DNA of 64,000 nucleotides from an uncultured Anaeromyxobacter sp. (lineage in GTDB: Bacteria; Myxococcota; Myxococcia; Myxococcales; Anaeromyxobacteraceae), in assembly GCA_903855945.1 (NCBI GenBank), contig CAIOAK010000023.1, positions 1-64,000 of the forward strand. The letters are read 5' to 3'. Below are positions 47,553-58,303 of this stretch, piece after piece. Every line of letters starts with the position of its first letter. Position 1 is the stretch's first letter. Both the position numbers and the translations under genes were made by a program. The notes under the pieces are model-generated. The model searched no databases. It had not been told where the DNA came from and saw nothing but the letters and a program-made list of their open reading frames with translations.

Positions 47553-47926
47553 GGCGGTGGCTCCCCTGCGGCGTCGAAGGCACCGGCGAAGAGCTCGAAT
47601 ACCGGATCATCGCCCTCCCCGGTGATGGACAGCACGTCGAATCGGATCTCGTCGTCCAGCGAATCGTGACGGCGGGCCCAGTCGGTGGCGGCCGCCACGA
47701 CCCGCAGCGCCTTGCGCCGGTCGATGGTCTCCTCGGGGGCGCCGTGCACGGAATCGGACCGGCTCCGCACCTCCACGAAGCAGAGCGTCCCCCCGTCCCG
47801 GCAGATGAGGTCCACCTCGCCCCTCCGCGTGGCGTGGTTCCGGTCGATCACCACGTACCCCCGCCGGGCCAGCCAGGCCTCGGCCCGCCGCTCCGCATCA
47901 CTGCCCTTGTCCCGGGTGCTCGGCAT
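47549..47926 (-). CDS. YraN family protein, UPF0102 (125 aa)
   Basis: The endonuclease-like core is recognisable: GSDAERRAEAWLARRGYVVIDRN, then TRRGEVDLICRDGGTLCFVEVRSRS, which holds the PD-(D/E)xK-type residues. YraN proteins are predicted nucleases of unknown role and often lie beside rsmI or rplS, as here. The SMC-like gene ends six bases before its ATG. Confidence 0.9.
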   Translation of the reverse strand: MPSTRDKGSDAERRAEAWLARRGYVVIDRNHATRRGEVDLICRDGGTLCFVEVRSRSDSVHGAPEETIDRRKALRVVAAATDWARRHDSLDDEIRFDVLSITGEGDDPVFELFAGAFDAAGEPPP

Positions 47927-47932
47927 GGTGGC

Positions 47933-49768
47933 TCAGGAGGCGTGATCCGCCGCCTCCCGGAAGAGCACGTCGCTCGAGCCATGGACGATCTGACGTCCGC
48001 GTGCGAGCTGCTTCAGCACCCGGGCGATGGCCCGGCGCGAACCCTCGGGCAGCGGCGCGAAGGCGTCCTCGAGAAGTCCGACCGCTCGTCCCGCAGCGAG
48101 CCCCTGCTCCAGGAAGGCGACCTTCAGCACCGCGAAGCAGAGATCCCGCTCCGGGCGCCCCAGGCCGACCGTAGGCTGGAGCTTGCCCGCCGCCTGGACC
48201 TGGACGTTGCCCCGCTCGTCCACGAAGAACTGGCTGAACCGTTGCGCGGAGAGGATGGGGAGCAGCTGCGTCACCCTGGACTGGAGGGCCCGGAGCGAGG
48301 CGCCGATCGAGAGACCCATCTCGGCCGAGGCCCGCTCGACGAGCATGCGGAGCGGGTCCGCTCCCGGCGCCGCTTCCCCGGAAGTGGCCACACGTTCCTC
48401 CGGGACGGTCTGGAACGGACCCGTCTCCACCTCCCGCTCCAGCCACTCGACCTCCCGCTCCAGGGTGAGTGCATCCGGGACGAAGCCCCTCGACCCGGCG
48501 GCGAGCTCCGATTCCAGCCCGCCGATCTCCTGCAGGACGGCGAGCCGCTCCGCCTCGGCGTCCCGGTTTCCCGCCTCGCCCTTCCACGCCTCCATCGCCG
48601 CGCGCGCCTCGACCAGACGGCGGCTGGCCTCGCTCACGCGTACGACGAGCGCCTCCAGCTCCCTCAGGTCCTCCACCCCCACCGCGGCCTGGGCGGCACG
48701 GACCTGGGCCGTCTCCCGGTCCCAGAGCTCGACCGCCTTCCGTTCCCGCTCGGCGAGGCGCCGTGCACGTCGGCCGGCATCCTCCGCCGCCTCGCTCCGG
48801 CGAATCCAGCCGAGGCCCGTGATCGCGGCCCACCCCGTGGCAGGGATGGCGGCGAGGGCCACGAGCCCAGGCCCCACGGCGAGCCCGACGCCCAGCGCGA
48901 CCGCCCCGACGGCAAGCCCGCCCACGAAGCCCCAATGCCGGAGCAGCGGCTCCGGCCCCTCCGTCTCCGCCCCCACGAGGCCGTCCCGCTCCATCGCCAC
49001 CCGGGCAACCGCCTCGTCCCGTCGCGCCAGGGACTTCGCCGCAGCAGCGATGGCCGCCGCGGGATCTCCGAGGGGGGACAACGCCGCCGCAGAGCCGCCG
49101 AGCGGCTCGACCTCCGCCTCCGCGTCCCGCAGTCGCTCCCTCCACTGCTCACCCGACCGGAGTGCCTCCTCCAGCTGGAAGAGCCGGGACTGGAGCACGT
49201 CCATCCGGCGCTGGATCTCCTCCGCGCGCTTCACCTGCTCGATCTCGGCCCGCACCTCCTCCAGCCTGCGCCGGGCCTCGGCGTGGGAGGCCGACACGCG
49301 GCGGGACTCCGGCGCTCGCGCCGTTCCTCCCAGCCCCGCGGGAGCCTGCCGGGATGGGAAGTCGGCCGCGGCGATCGTCAGGACCGCCTCCAGCCGCTCG
49401 GAAGAAGGCACGCCGGCGGTCCGGAGGGCCTCGGCGATGCGCGCCGGCTCCTGGAGGAGCGACTGGAACGCGCGCCGTTCGGCGTCGTAGCGCTGGAGCT
49501 GGCAGGGGCCGGAGAGGTCGCGGACCACCCGCCAGGTGACGCCGTCGTCCCCGGCGAGCGTGATCCCCGCCCGGACCGTGCCCGGGAGGGCGAAGTCGGC
49601 CCGGAACGAGGGATCGGCCGGGAGCTCCGGGTGGAGCACCGCGGCGATCAGACGGCGGAGAACCGCCCCGTCCACCGACACGACGTTGTAGCCAGGGCGA
49701 AGCGCGATCCGGCCTCGCTCGGGCGCGAATCCACGTACACCCTGGGCGGCGAGCTCGAGCAGGACCAC
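47933..49768 (-). CDS. Degenerate SMC/RecN-like coiled-coil protein with membrane segment (611 aa)
   Basis: The N-terminus (MVLLELAAQGVRGFAPERGRIALRPGYNVVSVDGAVLRRLI) has the layout of Rad50/SMC-type AAA_23 domains. Where a Walker A GxxGxGKS would be there is only VDGAVLRRL. Long Ala/Glu/Arg-rich coiled coils (about 165-250 and 330-450) flank a hydrophobic pair of segments (about 280-320: FVGGLAVGAVALGVGLAVG...). The C-terminus has a degenerate signature (VGLGRPERDLCFAVLKVAFLEQG) and a Walker B-like GLLEDAFAPLPEG, then a D-loop-like stretch. ATP hydrolysis is therefore doubtful. It sits in the ribosomal cluster between rplS and yraN; the role is unknown. YhaN- or RecF-like is the nearest class. 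Confidence 0.65.
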   Translation of the reverse strand: MVLLELAAQGVRGFAPERGRIALRPGYNVVSVDGAVLRRLIAAVLHPELPADPSFRADFALPGTVRAGITLAGDDGVTWRVVRDLSGPCQLQRYDAERRAFQSLLQEPARIAEALRTAGVPSSERLEAVLTIAAADFPSRQAPAGLGGTARAPESRRVSASHAEARRRLEEVRAEIEQVKRAEEIQRRMDVLQSRLFQLEEALRSGEQWRERLRDAEAEVEPLGGSAAALSPLGDPAAAIAAAAKSLARRDEAVARVAMERDGLVGAETEGPEPLLRHWGFVGGLAVGAVALGVGLAVGPGLVALAAIPATGWAAITGLGWIRRSEAAEDAGRRARRLAERERKAVELWDRETAQVRAAQAAVGVEDLRELEALVVRVSEASRRLVEARAAMEAWKGEAGNRDAEAERLAVLQEIGGLESELAAGSRGFVPDALTLEREVEWLEREVETGPFQTVPEERVATSGEAAPGADPLRMLVERASAEMGLSIGASLRALQSRVTQLLPILSAQRFSQFFVDERGNVQVQAAGKLQPTVGLGRPERDLCFAVLKVAFLEQGLAAGRAVGLLEDAFAPLPEGSRRAIARVLKQLARGRQIVHGSSDVLFREAADHAS

Positions 49769-49810
49769 GTCGACGCGGGACTCTACTCCACGTCCGCCCG
49801 ACGCGGGAGC

Positions 49811-50194
49811 CTAGCTGGCGGCGGGCTTGTGGGAGGAGGCGCCGGGGCCATCCTCCTGCTGCACGCGGGCGGCCTTGCCTGCCAGCTGGCGCAGGTAGTA
49901 CAGGCGCGAGCGGCGCACCGCGCCCCGTCCCATCACCTCGATCTTGTCGATGCGGGGGCTGTGGAGCGGGAACATGCGCTCGACCCCGACGCCGTAGCTC
50001 ACCTTGCGGACGGTGAACATGGCGCGGGAACCCCCGCCCGACGAGGCGATGACCACGCCCTCGTAGAGCTGGATGCGCTCCTTGTCGCCTTCCTTGATCT
50101 TCGTGTGCACCCGCACGGTGTCACCGCCCCGGAAGGTGGGCAGGTCGTTGCGGAGATACTTGGCCTCTACGGCGGCAATTTCCTTGCGCAGCAT
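49811..50194 (-). CDS. rplS: Ribosomal protein L19 (127 aa)
   Basis: The protein lies at the 30S-50S interface. The core [33 protein letters not shown] and [20 protein letters not shown] is typical of L19. The C-terminal 10-15 residues (Gly/Ser/Lys-rich) extend past the usual end. It follows trmD by 13 bases, the conserved rpsP-rimM-trmD-rplS order. Confidence 0.97.
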   Translation of the reverse strand: MLRKEIAAVEAKYLRNDLPTFRGGDTVRVHTKIKEGDKERIQLYEGVVIASSGGGSRAMFTVRKVSYGVGVERMFPLHSPRIDKIEVMGRGAVRRSRLYYLRQLAGKAARVQQEDGPGASSHKPAAS

Positions 50195-50207
50195 CGTCGC
50201 TTCTCCC

Positions 50208-50948
50208 TTACAGCTCGTCGTCGTCGGCCTCGATGAGCCGGCGGTCCTCGTCGTTCAGATCCAGACCCGCGAACAGGTCCGGGCGCCTCTCCCGCGTGGC
50301 CCGGAGCGATTCGCGCCGCCGCCAGCGTTCCACCCTGCGATGGTCCCCCGAGAGGAGGATCTCGGGAACCTCCATTCCGCGAAACGCGGGTGGACGGGTG
50401 TAGTGAGGGTACTCCAGGATGGGCTCCGGAGCGAAGCTCTCGCTCGCGGCGGAGGACTCGTTGCCGAGCACCCCGGGGATGAGACGCGCCGCGGCATCGA
50501 CGACGCAGAGCGCCGCCAGCTCACCGCCGGTGAGCACGAAGTCCCCCGCGGAGACCTCCATGTCGACTGCCGTCCTCACGCGCTCGTCCACTCCCTCGTA
50601 TCGTCCGCAGGCGATGACGACCCGTCCGTGCTCCGCCAGTTCCCCCGCGAGCCGCTGCGAGAGCGGCACGCCCCGGGGGCTCGTGAGCAGCACCCGGGCC
50701 CCGGGCATCTGCGCCCGGGCGGCCTCGATGGCGGCGGTGAGCGGCTCCGGCTTCATCACCATCCCTCCGCCCCCTCCGTAGGGAGCGTCGTCGGTGACCC
50801 GGTGCTTCCCGGAGGCATGTTCGCGGATGTCGGTCACCCGCACCACGAGGAGCCCCGATTCCCTCGCCTTCCCCAGGATGCTCTCCCCGAGGTAGCCCTC
50901 GCACATGCGAGGGAAGAGGGTCAGGATCTCCACCTCCAGCCGCTTCAC
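50208..50948 (-). CDS. trmD: tRNA (guanine37-N1)-methyltransferase (246 aa)
   Basis: TrmD methylates G37 next to the anticodon to prevent frameshifts. The SPOUT trefoil-knot motifs are seen: [46 protein letters not shown] and [18 protein letters not shown]. It starts at a GTG that overlaps the rimM stop. Confidence 0.96.
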   Translation of the reverse strand: MKRLEVEILTLFPRMCEGYLGESILGKARESGLLVVRVTDIREHASGKHRVTDDAPYGGGGGMVMKPEPLTAAIEAARAQMPGARVLLTSPRGVPLSQRLAGELAEHGRVVIACGRYEGVDERVRTAVDMEVSAGDFVLTGGELAALCVVDAAARLIPGVLGNESSAASESFAPEPILEYPHYTRPPAFRGMEVPEILLSGDHRRVERWRRRESLRATRERRPDLFAGLDLNDEDRRLIEADDDEL

Positions 50949-51478
50949 GTCCGTGTCCTCTCCGTCCCGCGTCCCTCCTCGTCCTCTTCCTCGAGCAGCC
51001 CCGGGGGTGCGTCCACCACCACCCGACCCTGCTCCCGATCCACCGTGACCCAGGGTGCCAGCGGCACCAGCCGCTCCCCGGCAGGGCCGCGGACGACCAG
51101 CACGTCCACGCCCCCGGTCACGTAAAGCTCCTCCACCCGCCCCAGCGACAACCCGGCGGTCGTGACCACCGCCATTCCCTGCAGGTCGGTCCAGAAGTGG
51201 CGTCCCTCGCCGGGCTCACCCATCTCCTCCCGCCTGCCCCACACCTCCCGGCCCCGCAGCGCCTCGGCTGCCGACCGGTCTCCCACACCCTCCAGGCGGA
51301 CCCACCAGACCCGCCCCTGCGGACCGGCGCCGAGCACCGCCCGCTCCTCTTCCACTCCACCCGGTCCGCGGAGCGACACGCGGCTCATCCGCGCCACCGC
51401 CCCTTCCGTGCCGGCGACGCCCACGCGGCCGTCGAGGCTGACGGCCCGGACGACCGTGCCGAGCCGGACCCAGGTCAT
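50945..51478 (-). CDS. rimM: 16S rRNA processing protein RimM (177 aa)
   Basis: RimM helps mature the 30S head by binding S19. The N-terminal domain holds [16 protein letters not shown]; the C-terminal PRC-barrel region has [51 protein letters not shown] Glu/Arg-rich tail ends it. The ATG at 51476-51478 overlaps the khpA stop by ATGA. Confidence 0.93.
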   Translation of the reverse strand: MTWVRLGTVVRAVSLDGRVGVAGTEGAVARMSRVSLRGPGGVEEERAVLGAGPQGRVWWVRLEGVGDRSAAEALRGREVWGRREEMGEPGEGRHFWTDLQGMAVVTTAGLSLGRVEELYVTGGVDVLVVRGPAGERLVPLAPWVTVDREQGRVVVDAPPGLLEEEDEEGRGTERTRT

Positions 51479-51708
51479 CCGTCGAGGATGTCCACCACGG
51501 CGCGGCGCCCGTCCCGGCGTGCCGCCGCGTCGATCACCGTCCGGAGGGCCTTGGCCGTCTTGCCGCCGCGGCCGATGACGCGCCCGAGATCGGAAGGATC
51601 GACGGCCAGCTCGAGCACCACCGAGCGTTCCCGCTCGATGGCTTCGACCCGAACCGCCTCCGGATGCTCGACCAGCTCCCTCGTCAACCAGAGCAAGAGG
51701 TCGCGCAT
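51475..51708 (-). CDS. khpA: KH-domain RNA-binding protein KhpA/YlqC (77 aa)
   Basis: A single KH domain with the GxxG-type loop IGRGGKTAKALRTVIDAAA is present. KhpA-type proteins bind small RNAs and influence cell division in Gram-positive bacteria; a ribosome-linked role is usually inferred elsewhere. It lies between rpsP and rimM, its usual place. Confidence 0.9.
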   Translation of the reverse strand: MRDLLLWLTRELVEHPEAVRVEAIERERSVVLELAVDPSDLGRVIGRGGKTAKALRTVIDAAARRDGRRAVVDILDG

Positions 51709-51725
51709 GGCGGGGCGGACGGAGG

Positions 51726-51980
51726 TCAGGCCTTGACCGGCTCCGCCTTCGCCAGCTTGATGAGCTTGGCGACGGTGGGGCTCGGCTTGGCACCGGCCTT
51801 CAGCCAGAAATCGACGCGGTCCACCTTGAGCAGCAGGCGGATGGGGGTCTGGGTCGGGTCGTACTGCCCGACGTCCTCGAGGTAGCGACCGTCGCGCGGC
51901 TTGCGCGAGTCGGTGGCCACCACGTGATAGAACGGCGCCTTGTGGGTTCCCGCTCGGGAAAGGCGAAGGACAACGGCCAT
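51726..51980 (-). CDS. rpsP: Ribosomal protein S16 (84 aa)
   Basis: The motif VVLRLSRAGTHKAPFYHVVATDSRKPRDGRYLEDVGQYDPTQ is diagnostic. It binds 16S rRNA in early 30S assembly. It lies only 20 bases after rplQ, so transcription probably continues from the alpha operon. Confidence 0.97.
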   Translation of the reverse strand: MAVVLRLSRAGTHKAPFYHVVATDSRKPRDGRYLEDVGQYDPTQTPIRLLLKVDRVDFWLKAGAKPSPTVAKLIKLAKAEPVKA

Positions 51981-52000
51981 CGGGTGCTCCTCCTTACGGG

Positions 52001-52417
52001 CTACTCGCCCTTGGCCTTCTTGGCCTTGGCCTTCGTTTCGGCATTCTCCTCGACCGCGGGAGCGCGGTCGACGAGCTCGATGATGGACATCGACGCGTTG
52101 TCGCCGTGGCGCCGCCGGGTGTGGATGATCCGGCTGTAGCCTCCGGCGCGCTTGGCGTACCGCTCGGCGATGGGGCCGAACAGCTTCTCGATCACCTCGG
52201 GATCGCGAACGTCGCGGAAGGCGATGCGCCGCGCGTGCGCGGTGCCCTTCTTCCCGAGGGTGATGACCTTGTCGGCGATGCGCTTCAGTTCCTTCGCCTT
52301 GGGGGTGGTCGTCTCGATGCGCTCGTGGCGCAGGAGCGAGGTGACCTGATTGCGGAACATCGCAATCCTGTGCTCTGTGGTTCTGTCGAGCCGGCGGCCG
52401 GCTACGCGATGCTTCAT
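52001..52417 (-). CDS. rplQ: Ribosomal protein L17 (138 aa)
   Basis: [37 protein letters not shown] is the standard N-terminus. L17 lines the exit region of the 50S. The C-terminal tail is Lys/Glu-rich ([13 protein letters not shown]). It follows rpoA, the conserved order. Confidence 0.97.
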   Translation of the reverse strand: MKHRVAGRRLDRTTEHRIAMFRNQVTSLLRHERIETTTPKAKELKRIADKVITLGKKGTAHARRIAFRDVRDPEVIEKLFGPIAERYAKRAGGYSRIIHTRRRHGDNASMSIIELVDRAPAVEENAETKAKAKKAKGE

Positions 52418-52450
52418 CTCGGCATCTCCCTCGGTGCTTTCGTGGGGGGC

Positions 52451-53467
52451 CTAGGCCTTGGGGGCCTGCGGCGCGGACTTGGGGGGCCAGTTCTCGAGCT
52501 TCATCCCGAGGGAGAGGCCCATCTCGGCCAGGATCTCCTTGATCTCCTTCAGGGACTTCCGGCCGAAGTTCTTCGTCTTCAGCATCTCCGCCTCGGTCTT
52601 CTGCACCAGGTCGCCGATGGTCTTGATGTTGGCGTTCTGGAGGCAGTTGGCGCTGCGGACGGAGAGCTCGAGCTCGTCGACGGACCGGAAGAGGTTCTCG
52701 TTGAGGACCTGCTCGGGGACCGCGGCCACCTCGATGGCCGGCTCCTCGGTCTCGTCGAAGTTGATGAAGATGGAGAGCTGCTCCTTCAGGATCTTGGCGG
52801 CGAAGGCCACCGCATCGGCGGGAGCGACCGAGCCGTCGGTCCAGACCTCGAGGGTGAGCTTGTCGAAGTCGGTCTGCTGCCCGACGCGGGCGTTGGTGAC
52901 CTGGTAGTTCACCTTGCGGATGGGGCTGAAGAGCGAGTCGATCGGGATGGTCCCGATGGGCTGCCCAGGCACCTTGTTCCGCTCGGCCGGGACGTAGCCC
53001 CGGCCGCGGCGCGCCGTCATCTCCATGCGCACCCGCCCGCCCTCGCTGAGGGTGAGCACGTGGTGGCCGGGATTCAGGAGCTCGACCTGGCCGTCGGCGA
53101 CGATGTCGCCGGCCTTGATCTCGCGCGGACCCTCGGCCTCGATGCGGATGGTCTTCTGCTCGTTCGAGTGAATCTGGAGGAGGACCTCCTTCAGGTTCAG
53201 GATGATGTCGGTCACGTCCTCGGCCACCTCGGGGATGGCCATGAACTCGTGCTCGACGCCCTCGATCTTCACCGAGGTGATGGCCGCGCCCTGGAGGCTG
53301 GAGAGCAGCACGCGCCGGAGCGAGTTGCCGAGCGTGATGCCGAAGCCGCGCTCGAGAGGCTCGGCGACGAACTTCCCGTAGGTGTTGGTGAGGGACTCCT
53401 GGTCGACCACCAGCCCACGGGGCTTGATGAGGTCGCGCCAGTTCTTCGTGACGATGGCGTCCGCCAT
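52451..53467 (-). CDS. rpoA: RNA polymerase alpha subunit (338 aa)
   Basis: Alpha forms the dimer that nucleates RNA polymerase and whose C-terminal domain contacts UP elements and activators. The N-terminal domain ([34 protein letters not shown]) and the CTD ([24 protein letters not shown] and [19 protein letters not shown]) are intact. The ATG at 53465-53467 is chosen because AGGAG lies seven bases upstream; a second ATG two codons earlier is too close. Confidence 0.98.
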   Translation of the reverse strand: MADAIVTKNWRDLIKPRGLVVDQESLTNTYGKFVAEPLERGFGITLGNSLRRVLLSSLQGAAITSVKIEGVEHEFMAIPEVAEDVTDIILNLKEVLLQIHSNEQKTIRIEAEGPREIKAGDIVADGQVELLNPGHHVLTLSEGGRVRMEMTARRGRGYVPAERNKVPGQPIGTIPIDSLFSPIRKVNYQVTNARVGQQTDFDKLTLEVWTDGSVAPADAVAFAAKILKEQLSIFINFDETEEPAIEVAAVPEQVLNENLFRSVDELELSVRSANCLQNANIKTIGDLVQKTEAEMLKTKNFGRKSLKEIKEILAEMGLSLGMKLENWPPKSAPQAPKA

Positions 53468-53562
53468 GGGCATTCTCCTTTGGCCGCCGCCCCCTCCCCT
53501 CCCTCCGCAGCCCAGCGGGGTCGGGGCGCCGTGGGGCGCACGACGCTTCGTGTGAGGTGCAG

Positions 53563-54189
53563 CTACTTCGAGTAGAGCTCGACGATGAGCTGTTCCTGGA
53601 TGGGCATGGTGATGTCCTCGCGGGACGGCAGGGTCCTCACCGTTCCCTTGAACCCCGCCTTGTCCAGCTCCAGCCAGCCCGGAACGCCACGCCGGTCCAC
53701 CGCCTCGATGGCCTCGGCGATGCGGGCCACCTTCTTGCTGCGCTCCCGGACGTCGATGACGTCGCCGGACCGCAGCTGGAAGGACGGGATGGTGACCTTG
53801 CGGCCGTTCACGCGGAAGTGGCCGTGCTGGACCATCTGGCGCGCCTCGTTCCGGCTGTCGGCGAAGCCCAGGCGGAAGACGGCGTTGTCGAGCCGGAGCT
53901 CGAGCCCGCGCAGGAGGTTCTCGCCGGTGCGCCCCTTGGCGGCGGCGGCGCTCGCGAAGGCGTGCCGGAAGCCGGACTCTAGAAGCCCGTACATCCGCTT
54001 CACCTTCTGCTTCTCGCGGAGCTGGACGCCGTACTCGCTGAACTTGATGCGCCCCTGCCCGTGCTGCCCGGGAGGGTACGGACGGCGCTCGATGGCGCAC
54101 TTGTCCGTGTAGCAGCGGTCGCCCTTCAGGTACATCTTCAGATTCTCACGGCGGCAGAGCCGGCAGACGCTTTCGGTGTAGCGAGCCAC
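53563..54189 (-). CDS. rpsD: Ribosomal protein S4, zinc-binding type (208 aa)
   Basis: A primary 16S rRNA binder and often the autoregulator of its operon. The N-terminal zinc motif [24 protein letters not shown] shows four Cys; the S4 domain ([32 protein letters not shown]) follows. This is the C+ form of S4. It lies between rpsK and rpoA. Confidence 0.97.
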   Translation of the reverse strand: MARYTESVCRLCRRENLKMYLKGDRCYTDKCAIERRPYPPGQHGQGRIKFSEYGVQLREKQKVKRMYGLLESGFRHAFASAAAAKGRTGENLLRGLELRLDNAVFRLGFADSRNEARQMVQHGHFRVNGRKVTIPSFQLRSGDVIDVRERSKKVARIAEAIEAVDRRGVPGWLELDKAGFKGTVRTLPSREDITMPIQEQLIVELYSK

Positions 54190-54210
54190 GTGGTTCGTCT
54201 CCTGTCCGTC

Positions 54211-54726
54211 TCAGACGCGGCGGCGCTTGGGCGGCCGCGTTCCGTTGTGCGGGATGGGCGTGACGTCCTTGATGAGCGAGATCTTGAGTCCCGCCGAGGC
54301 GATGGCCCGGAGCGCCGACTCGCGCCCTGCGCCCGGCCCCTTCACCATCACCACCACCGCCTTGAGACCGTGCTCCATGGCCTTGGCGGCGGCATCCCCC
54401 GCCGCTACCTGCGCGGCGAACGGGGTCGACTTGCGCGAGCCCTTGAATCCGCGCGCGCCGGCCGACGACCAGGAGAGGACGTTCCCCACCGGGTCGGTGA
54501 TCGTGATCATCGTGTTGTTGAAGGTGGAGTTGATGTGCACCACCCCGTTGGCCACGTTCTTCTTGACCCGCTTCTTCCCCTTCTTCGGGGTCACGGGGGA
54601 CGCGGTCACCGGTTCGATACCGGTCAAGTTGGGGACGGAGGGAGCCGCCTCCTCGACCTTGGCGGGGGCCGCCTCGGCCTTCTTCACCGGCTTCTCGGCC
54701 TTCTCGGCCTGCTTCTCGTCAGCCAC
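54211..54726 (-). CDS. rpsK: Ribosomal protein S11 with N-terminal extension (171 aa)
   Basis: From about residue 48 the sequence is S11 ([29 protein letters not shown] to [15 protein letters not shown]), a platform protein of the 30S. The preceding about 45 residues are rich in Ala/Lys/Glu/Pro and absent from the usual 125-130 aa protein. The start is a GTG at 54724-54726; a later start would need another GTG or TTG. Confidence 0.95.
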   Translation of the reverse strand: MADEKQAEKAEKPVKKAEAAPAKVEEAAPSVPNLTGIEPVTASPVTPKKGKKRVKKNVANGVVHINSTFNNTMITITDPVGNVLSWSSAGARGFKGSRKSTPFAAQVAAGDAAAKAMEHGLKAVVVMVKGPGAGRESALRAIASAGLKISLIKDVTPIPHNGTRPPKRRRV

Positions 54727-54764
54727 GCTGATTCTCCATTCTCTTCCGGTTCACTCGCCGTGAA

Positions 54765-55157
54765 CTACCGGGGAGCAGGCGCCGAGGCGGCGGGCGCCTT
54801 GCGGACCAGGCCGCGCTTCGGACCCTTGCGGGTCCGCGCGTTGGTGTGGGTTCTCTGGCCCCGGACCGGCAGCCCCTTGCGGTGACGCAGGCCGCGGTAG
54901 CAGCCCAGGTCCATGAGCCGCTTGATGTTCATCGAGGTCTCGCGGCGGAGGTCACCCTCCACCTGCGTGACGGCCTCGATGGCCTCACGGATGTGACGGA
55001 CCTGATCGTCGTCGAGATTCTTCGTTCGGGTCACGGGATCGATCCCGGCCTTCGCGAGGACCTTCTTCGCGGTGGCCTTGCCAATCCCGTAGATGTACTG
55101 GAGCGAGATCTCGACGCGCTTCTCTGCGGGAAGATCGACGCCGGCAATGCGAGCCAT
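54765..55157 (-). CDS. rpsM: Ribosomal protein S13 (130 aa)
   Basis: [34 protein letters not shown] is standard for S13, which contacts the P-site tRNA and the 50S (bridge B1). The C-terminal tail has an Ala/Pro-rich extension after the basic stretch [17 protein letters not shown]. It follows rpmJ. Confidence 0.97.
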   Translation of the reverse strand: MARIAGVDLPAEKRVEISLQYIYGIGKATAKKVLAKAGIDPVTRTKNLDDDQVRHIREAIEAVTQVEGDLRRETSMNIKRLMDLGCYRGLRHRKGLPVRGQRTHTNARTRKGPKRGLVRKAPAASAPAPR

Positions 55158-55194
55158 TCCTGATTCTCCGGTTCTCCGGGGCCGAGCCCTCGGG

Positions 55195-55311
55195 CTAGCC
55201 CTGGCGCTGCTTGTGGCGGGGGTTGGCGGCGCAGATGATCCGCACGACGCCCTTGCGCTTCACGACCTTGCACTTGTCGCAGATCTTCTTCACCGACGCG
55301 CGGACCTTCAT
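55195..55311 (-). CDS. rpmJ: Ribosomal protein L36, zinc-binding type (38 aa)
   Basis: [38 protein letters not shown] is longer than a motif, so only keys are noted: Cys11, Cys14, Cys27 and His33 form the C+ type zinc site. It caps the alpha operon. infA, often next to it, is not here. An in-frame ATG 39 codons upstream extends into the leader but adds no conserved sequence. Confidence 0.95.
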   Translation of the reverse strand: MKVRASVKKICDKCKVVKRKGVVRIICAANPRHKQRQG

Positions 55312-55349
55312 GACCTTGTCACCCGACCGAAAAGTTCTGGCACGAGACG

Positions 55350-55376
55350 AAAAGCCCCGCCGTGCCTGCCGGCGGG
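55350..55376 (-). terminator. Terminator-like hairpin in the rpmJ leader (possible attenuator)
   Basis: On the minus strand a 7-bp stem CCCGCCG/CGGCGGG with a 7-base loop is followed by GC and TTTT. It lies between the promoter (55464-55492) and rpmJ. The T-run is short, so it may be a weak, regulated terminator. Confidence 0.45.
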
Positions 55377-55463
55377 ACCATCGGGGGCCACCTGTGACCC
55401 CCTCGAGCTCCTGGTACTTCTGACGCACCCCGACCCGAGCACCCGGGCCGATGCGGAGGGCGC

Positions 55464-55492
55464 CCTATAACATGTGAATTTCGAGGTTGCAA
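55464..55492 (-). promoter_or_regulatory. Sigma70-type promoter of the alpha ribosomal operon
   Basis: On the minus strand TTGCAA (55487-55492), a 17-base spacer and TATAGG (55464-55469) form a good promoter. The predicted start near 55457 leaves a leader of about 145 bases before rpmJ. Confidence 0.65.
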
Positions 55493-55519
55493 GCGCTCCG
55501 TGCAACTTGCCCGTTCCCG

Positions 55520-56272
55520 TCATGTCGCCGTCCGGGTGAGAATCTCCGGACCCTCCTCGGTGACGGCCACGGTGTGCTCGAAATGCGCTGAAAGACTGCC
55601 GTCTTGCGTCACGGCGGTCCAGCCGTCCGGGAGCGTCCTCACGCCCGGCAGCCCGGCGTTCACCATCGGCTCGATGGCGAGGACGAGCCCGGGCCGGAGG
55701 AAGGGACCGGTCCCGGGTTCCCCGAAATTGGGCACCTGGGGAGGCTCGTGGAGCTTCCGGCCGATCCCGTGCCCCACGAACTCGCGGACCACGGAGAACC
55801 CGGCCGCCTCGGCGCTCCGCTGGACTGCGGCCCCGATATCGCCCACCCGGCCGTCGGGGCGCGCCGCCGCCACACCGGCCTGGAGGGCCGCCCGCGTGGC
55901 GGCCACCAGCCGCTCCGCCTCCGGGGTGCCCTTGCCCACCACCACCGTCTCCGCGGCGTCCCCGTGGAAGCCTGCCACGATGGCGCCGAAGTCGAGCCCC
56001 ACCACGTCCCCTTCCCGGAGGATGCGCTTGCCCGAGGGGATGCCGTGGACCACCTCGTCGTTCACCGAGATGCAGATGGAGGCGGGATAGCCCAGGTAGC
56101 CCTTGAAGGCCGGTATGGCCCCCAGCTGACGTGTGCGGCTCTCGGCGAGCCGGTCGAGCTCTGCGGTGGAGACGCCGGCCACCGCGGCCGCAGCGACCTC
56201 GTCGAGGACCGTTCGCACGACCCGTCCTGCGTCGCGCATGCGCGCGAGCTCATCGCGGGTCTTGGGCTGCAC
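55520..56272 (-). CDS. map: Methionine aminopeptidase, type I (250 aa)
   Basis: This enzyme removes the start methionine from new proteins. Metal ligands are seen in GLDFGAIVAGFHGDAAET (two Asp), FVGHGIGRKLHE (His), LAIEPMVN (Glu) and FEHTVAV (Glu). The GTG at 56270-56272 starts two bases after the adk stop. The following 208-base gap separates it from rpmJ. Confidence 0.95.
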   Translation of the reverse strand: MQPKTRDELARMRDAGRVVRTVLDEVAAAAVAGVSTAELDRLAESRTRQLGAIPAFKGYLGYPASICISVNDEVVHGIPSGKRILREGDVVGLDFGAIVAGFHGDAAETVVVGKGTPEAERLVAATRAALQAGVAAARPDGRVGDIGAAVQRSAEAAGFSVVREFVGHGIGRKLHEPPQVPNFGEPGTGPFLRPGLVLAIEPMVNAGLPGVRTLPDGWTAVTQDGSLSAHFEHTVAVTEEGPEILTRTAT

Positions 56273-56274
56273 CG

Positions 56275-56922
56275 TCAGGACCGACCGAGCGCCCGCTTCG
56301 TGGTGGCGAGCACCTCGTCGGGGCTTCCAGTACCGGCGACCTCGGTGAGGACGCCGCGCTCCTGGTAGTAGCGCTTCAGGGGAGCCGTCTTCGCCTCGTA
56401 CTCCTGGAGGCGACGCCCCACCGTCTCCGCCTTGTCGTCGTCCCGCTGCACGAGCACCGCACCCTCTCGATCGCAGACGCCGCCCTTCCGGGGCGGGTTG
56501 GCGGTGACGTGGTAGACCGTCCCACAAGAAGGGCAGCTGCGCCGCCCACTCATGCGGTCCACGAGCAGCTCGTGGGCGATCTCGTAGGAGACGGCCCGGT
56601 CGGTCCGGCGGCCGAGCGACACGAGCAGCTGGTCGAGGAAATCGGCCTGCGCCGTGGTGCGCGGATAGCCGTCGAGGATGAAGCCGCCCGCCACGTCGGG
56701 CCGGGAGAGCCGGTCCTTCACCATGGAGTTGGTGACGTCGTCGGGAACGAGCCCGCCCGAGGCCATGATGGCATCCACCTGCCGGCCGAGCTCGGTCCCG
56801 CGGGCCTTGTGGTCGCGGAACATGTCGCCGGTGGAGATGTGCGGGACCTGGAGGTCGCGGGCGAGCAGCTTGGCCTGCGTCCCCTTACCGGCGCCCGGTG
56901 GTCCCAGGAGGATGAGGATCAT
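56275..56922 (-). CDS. adk: Adenylate kinase, zinc LID type (215 aa)
   Basis: It balances ATP, ADP and AMP. Walker A is GPPGAGKGTQAKLL; the AMP-binding region has STGDMFRD and ILDGYPRTTAQADFLD. The LID has CPSCGTVYHV...CDREG, a zinc site of the Cys3-Asp or Cys4 type. It follows secY by 30 bases. Confidence 0.97.
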   Translation of the reverse strand: MILILLGPPGAGKGTQAKLLARDLQVPHISTGDMFRDHKARGTELGRQVDAIMASGGLVPDDVTNSMVKDRLSRPDVAGGFILDGYPRTTAQADFLDQLLVSLGRRTDRAVSYEIAHELLVDRMSGRRSCPSCGTVYHVTANPPRKGGVCDREGAVLVQRDDDKAETVGRRLQEYEAKTAPLKRYYQERGVLTEVAGTGSPDEVLATTKRALGRS

Positions 56923-56952
56923 GGCCGTCTCCCCGCGCGCCGTCCGGCGCGA

Positions 56953-58284
<1,332 letters not shown>

Positions 58285-58303
58285 CCCGGTTCCCCCCGCC
58301 GCC

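Noticed and set aside
55312-55428. L36 beginning 39 codons further upstream
   Set aside because: The added residues are not conserved in L36 proteins, and the region contains a leader hairpin.
55312-55519. infA between map and rpmJ
   Set aside because: No S1-like coding sequence is present on either strand; the space holds only a promoter and leader.
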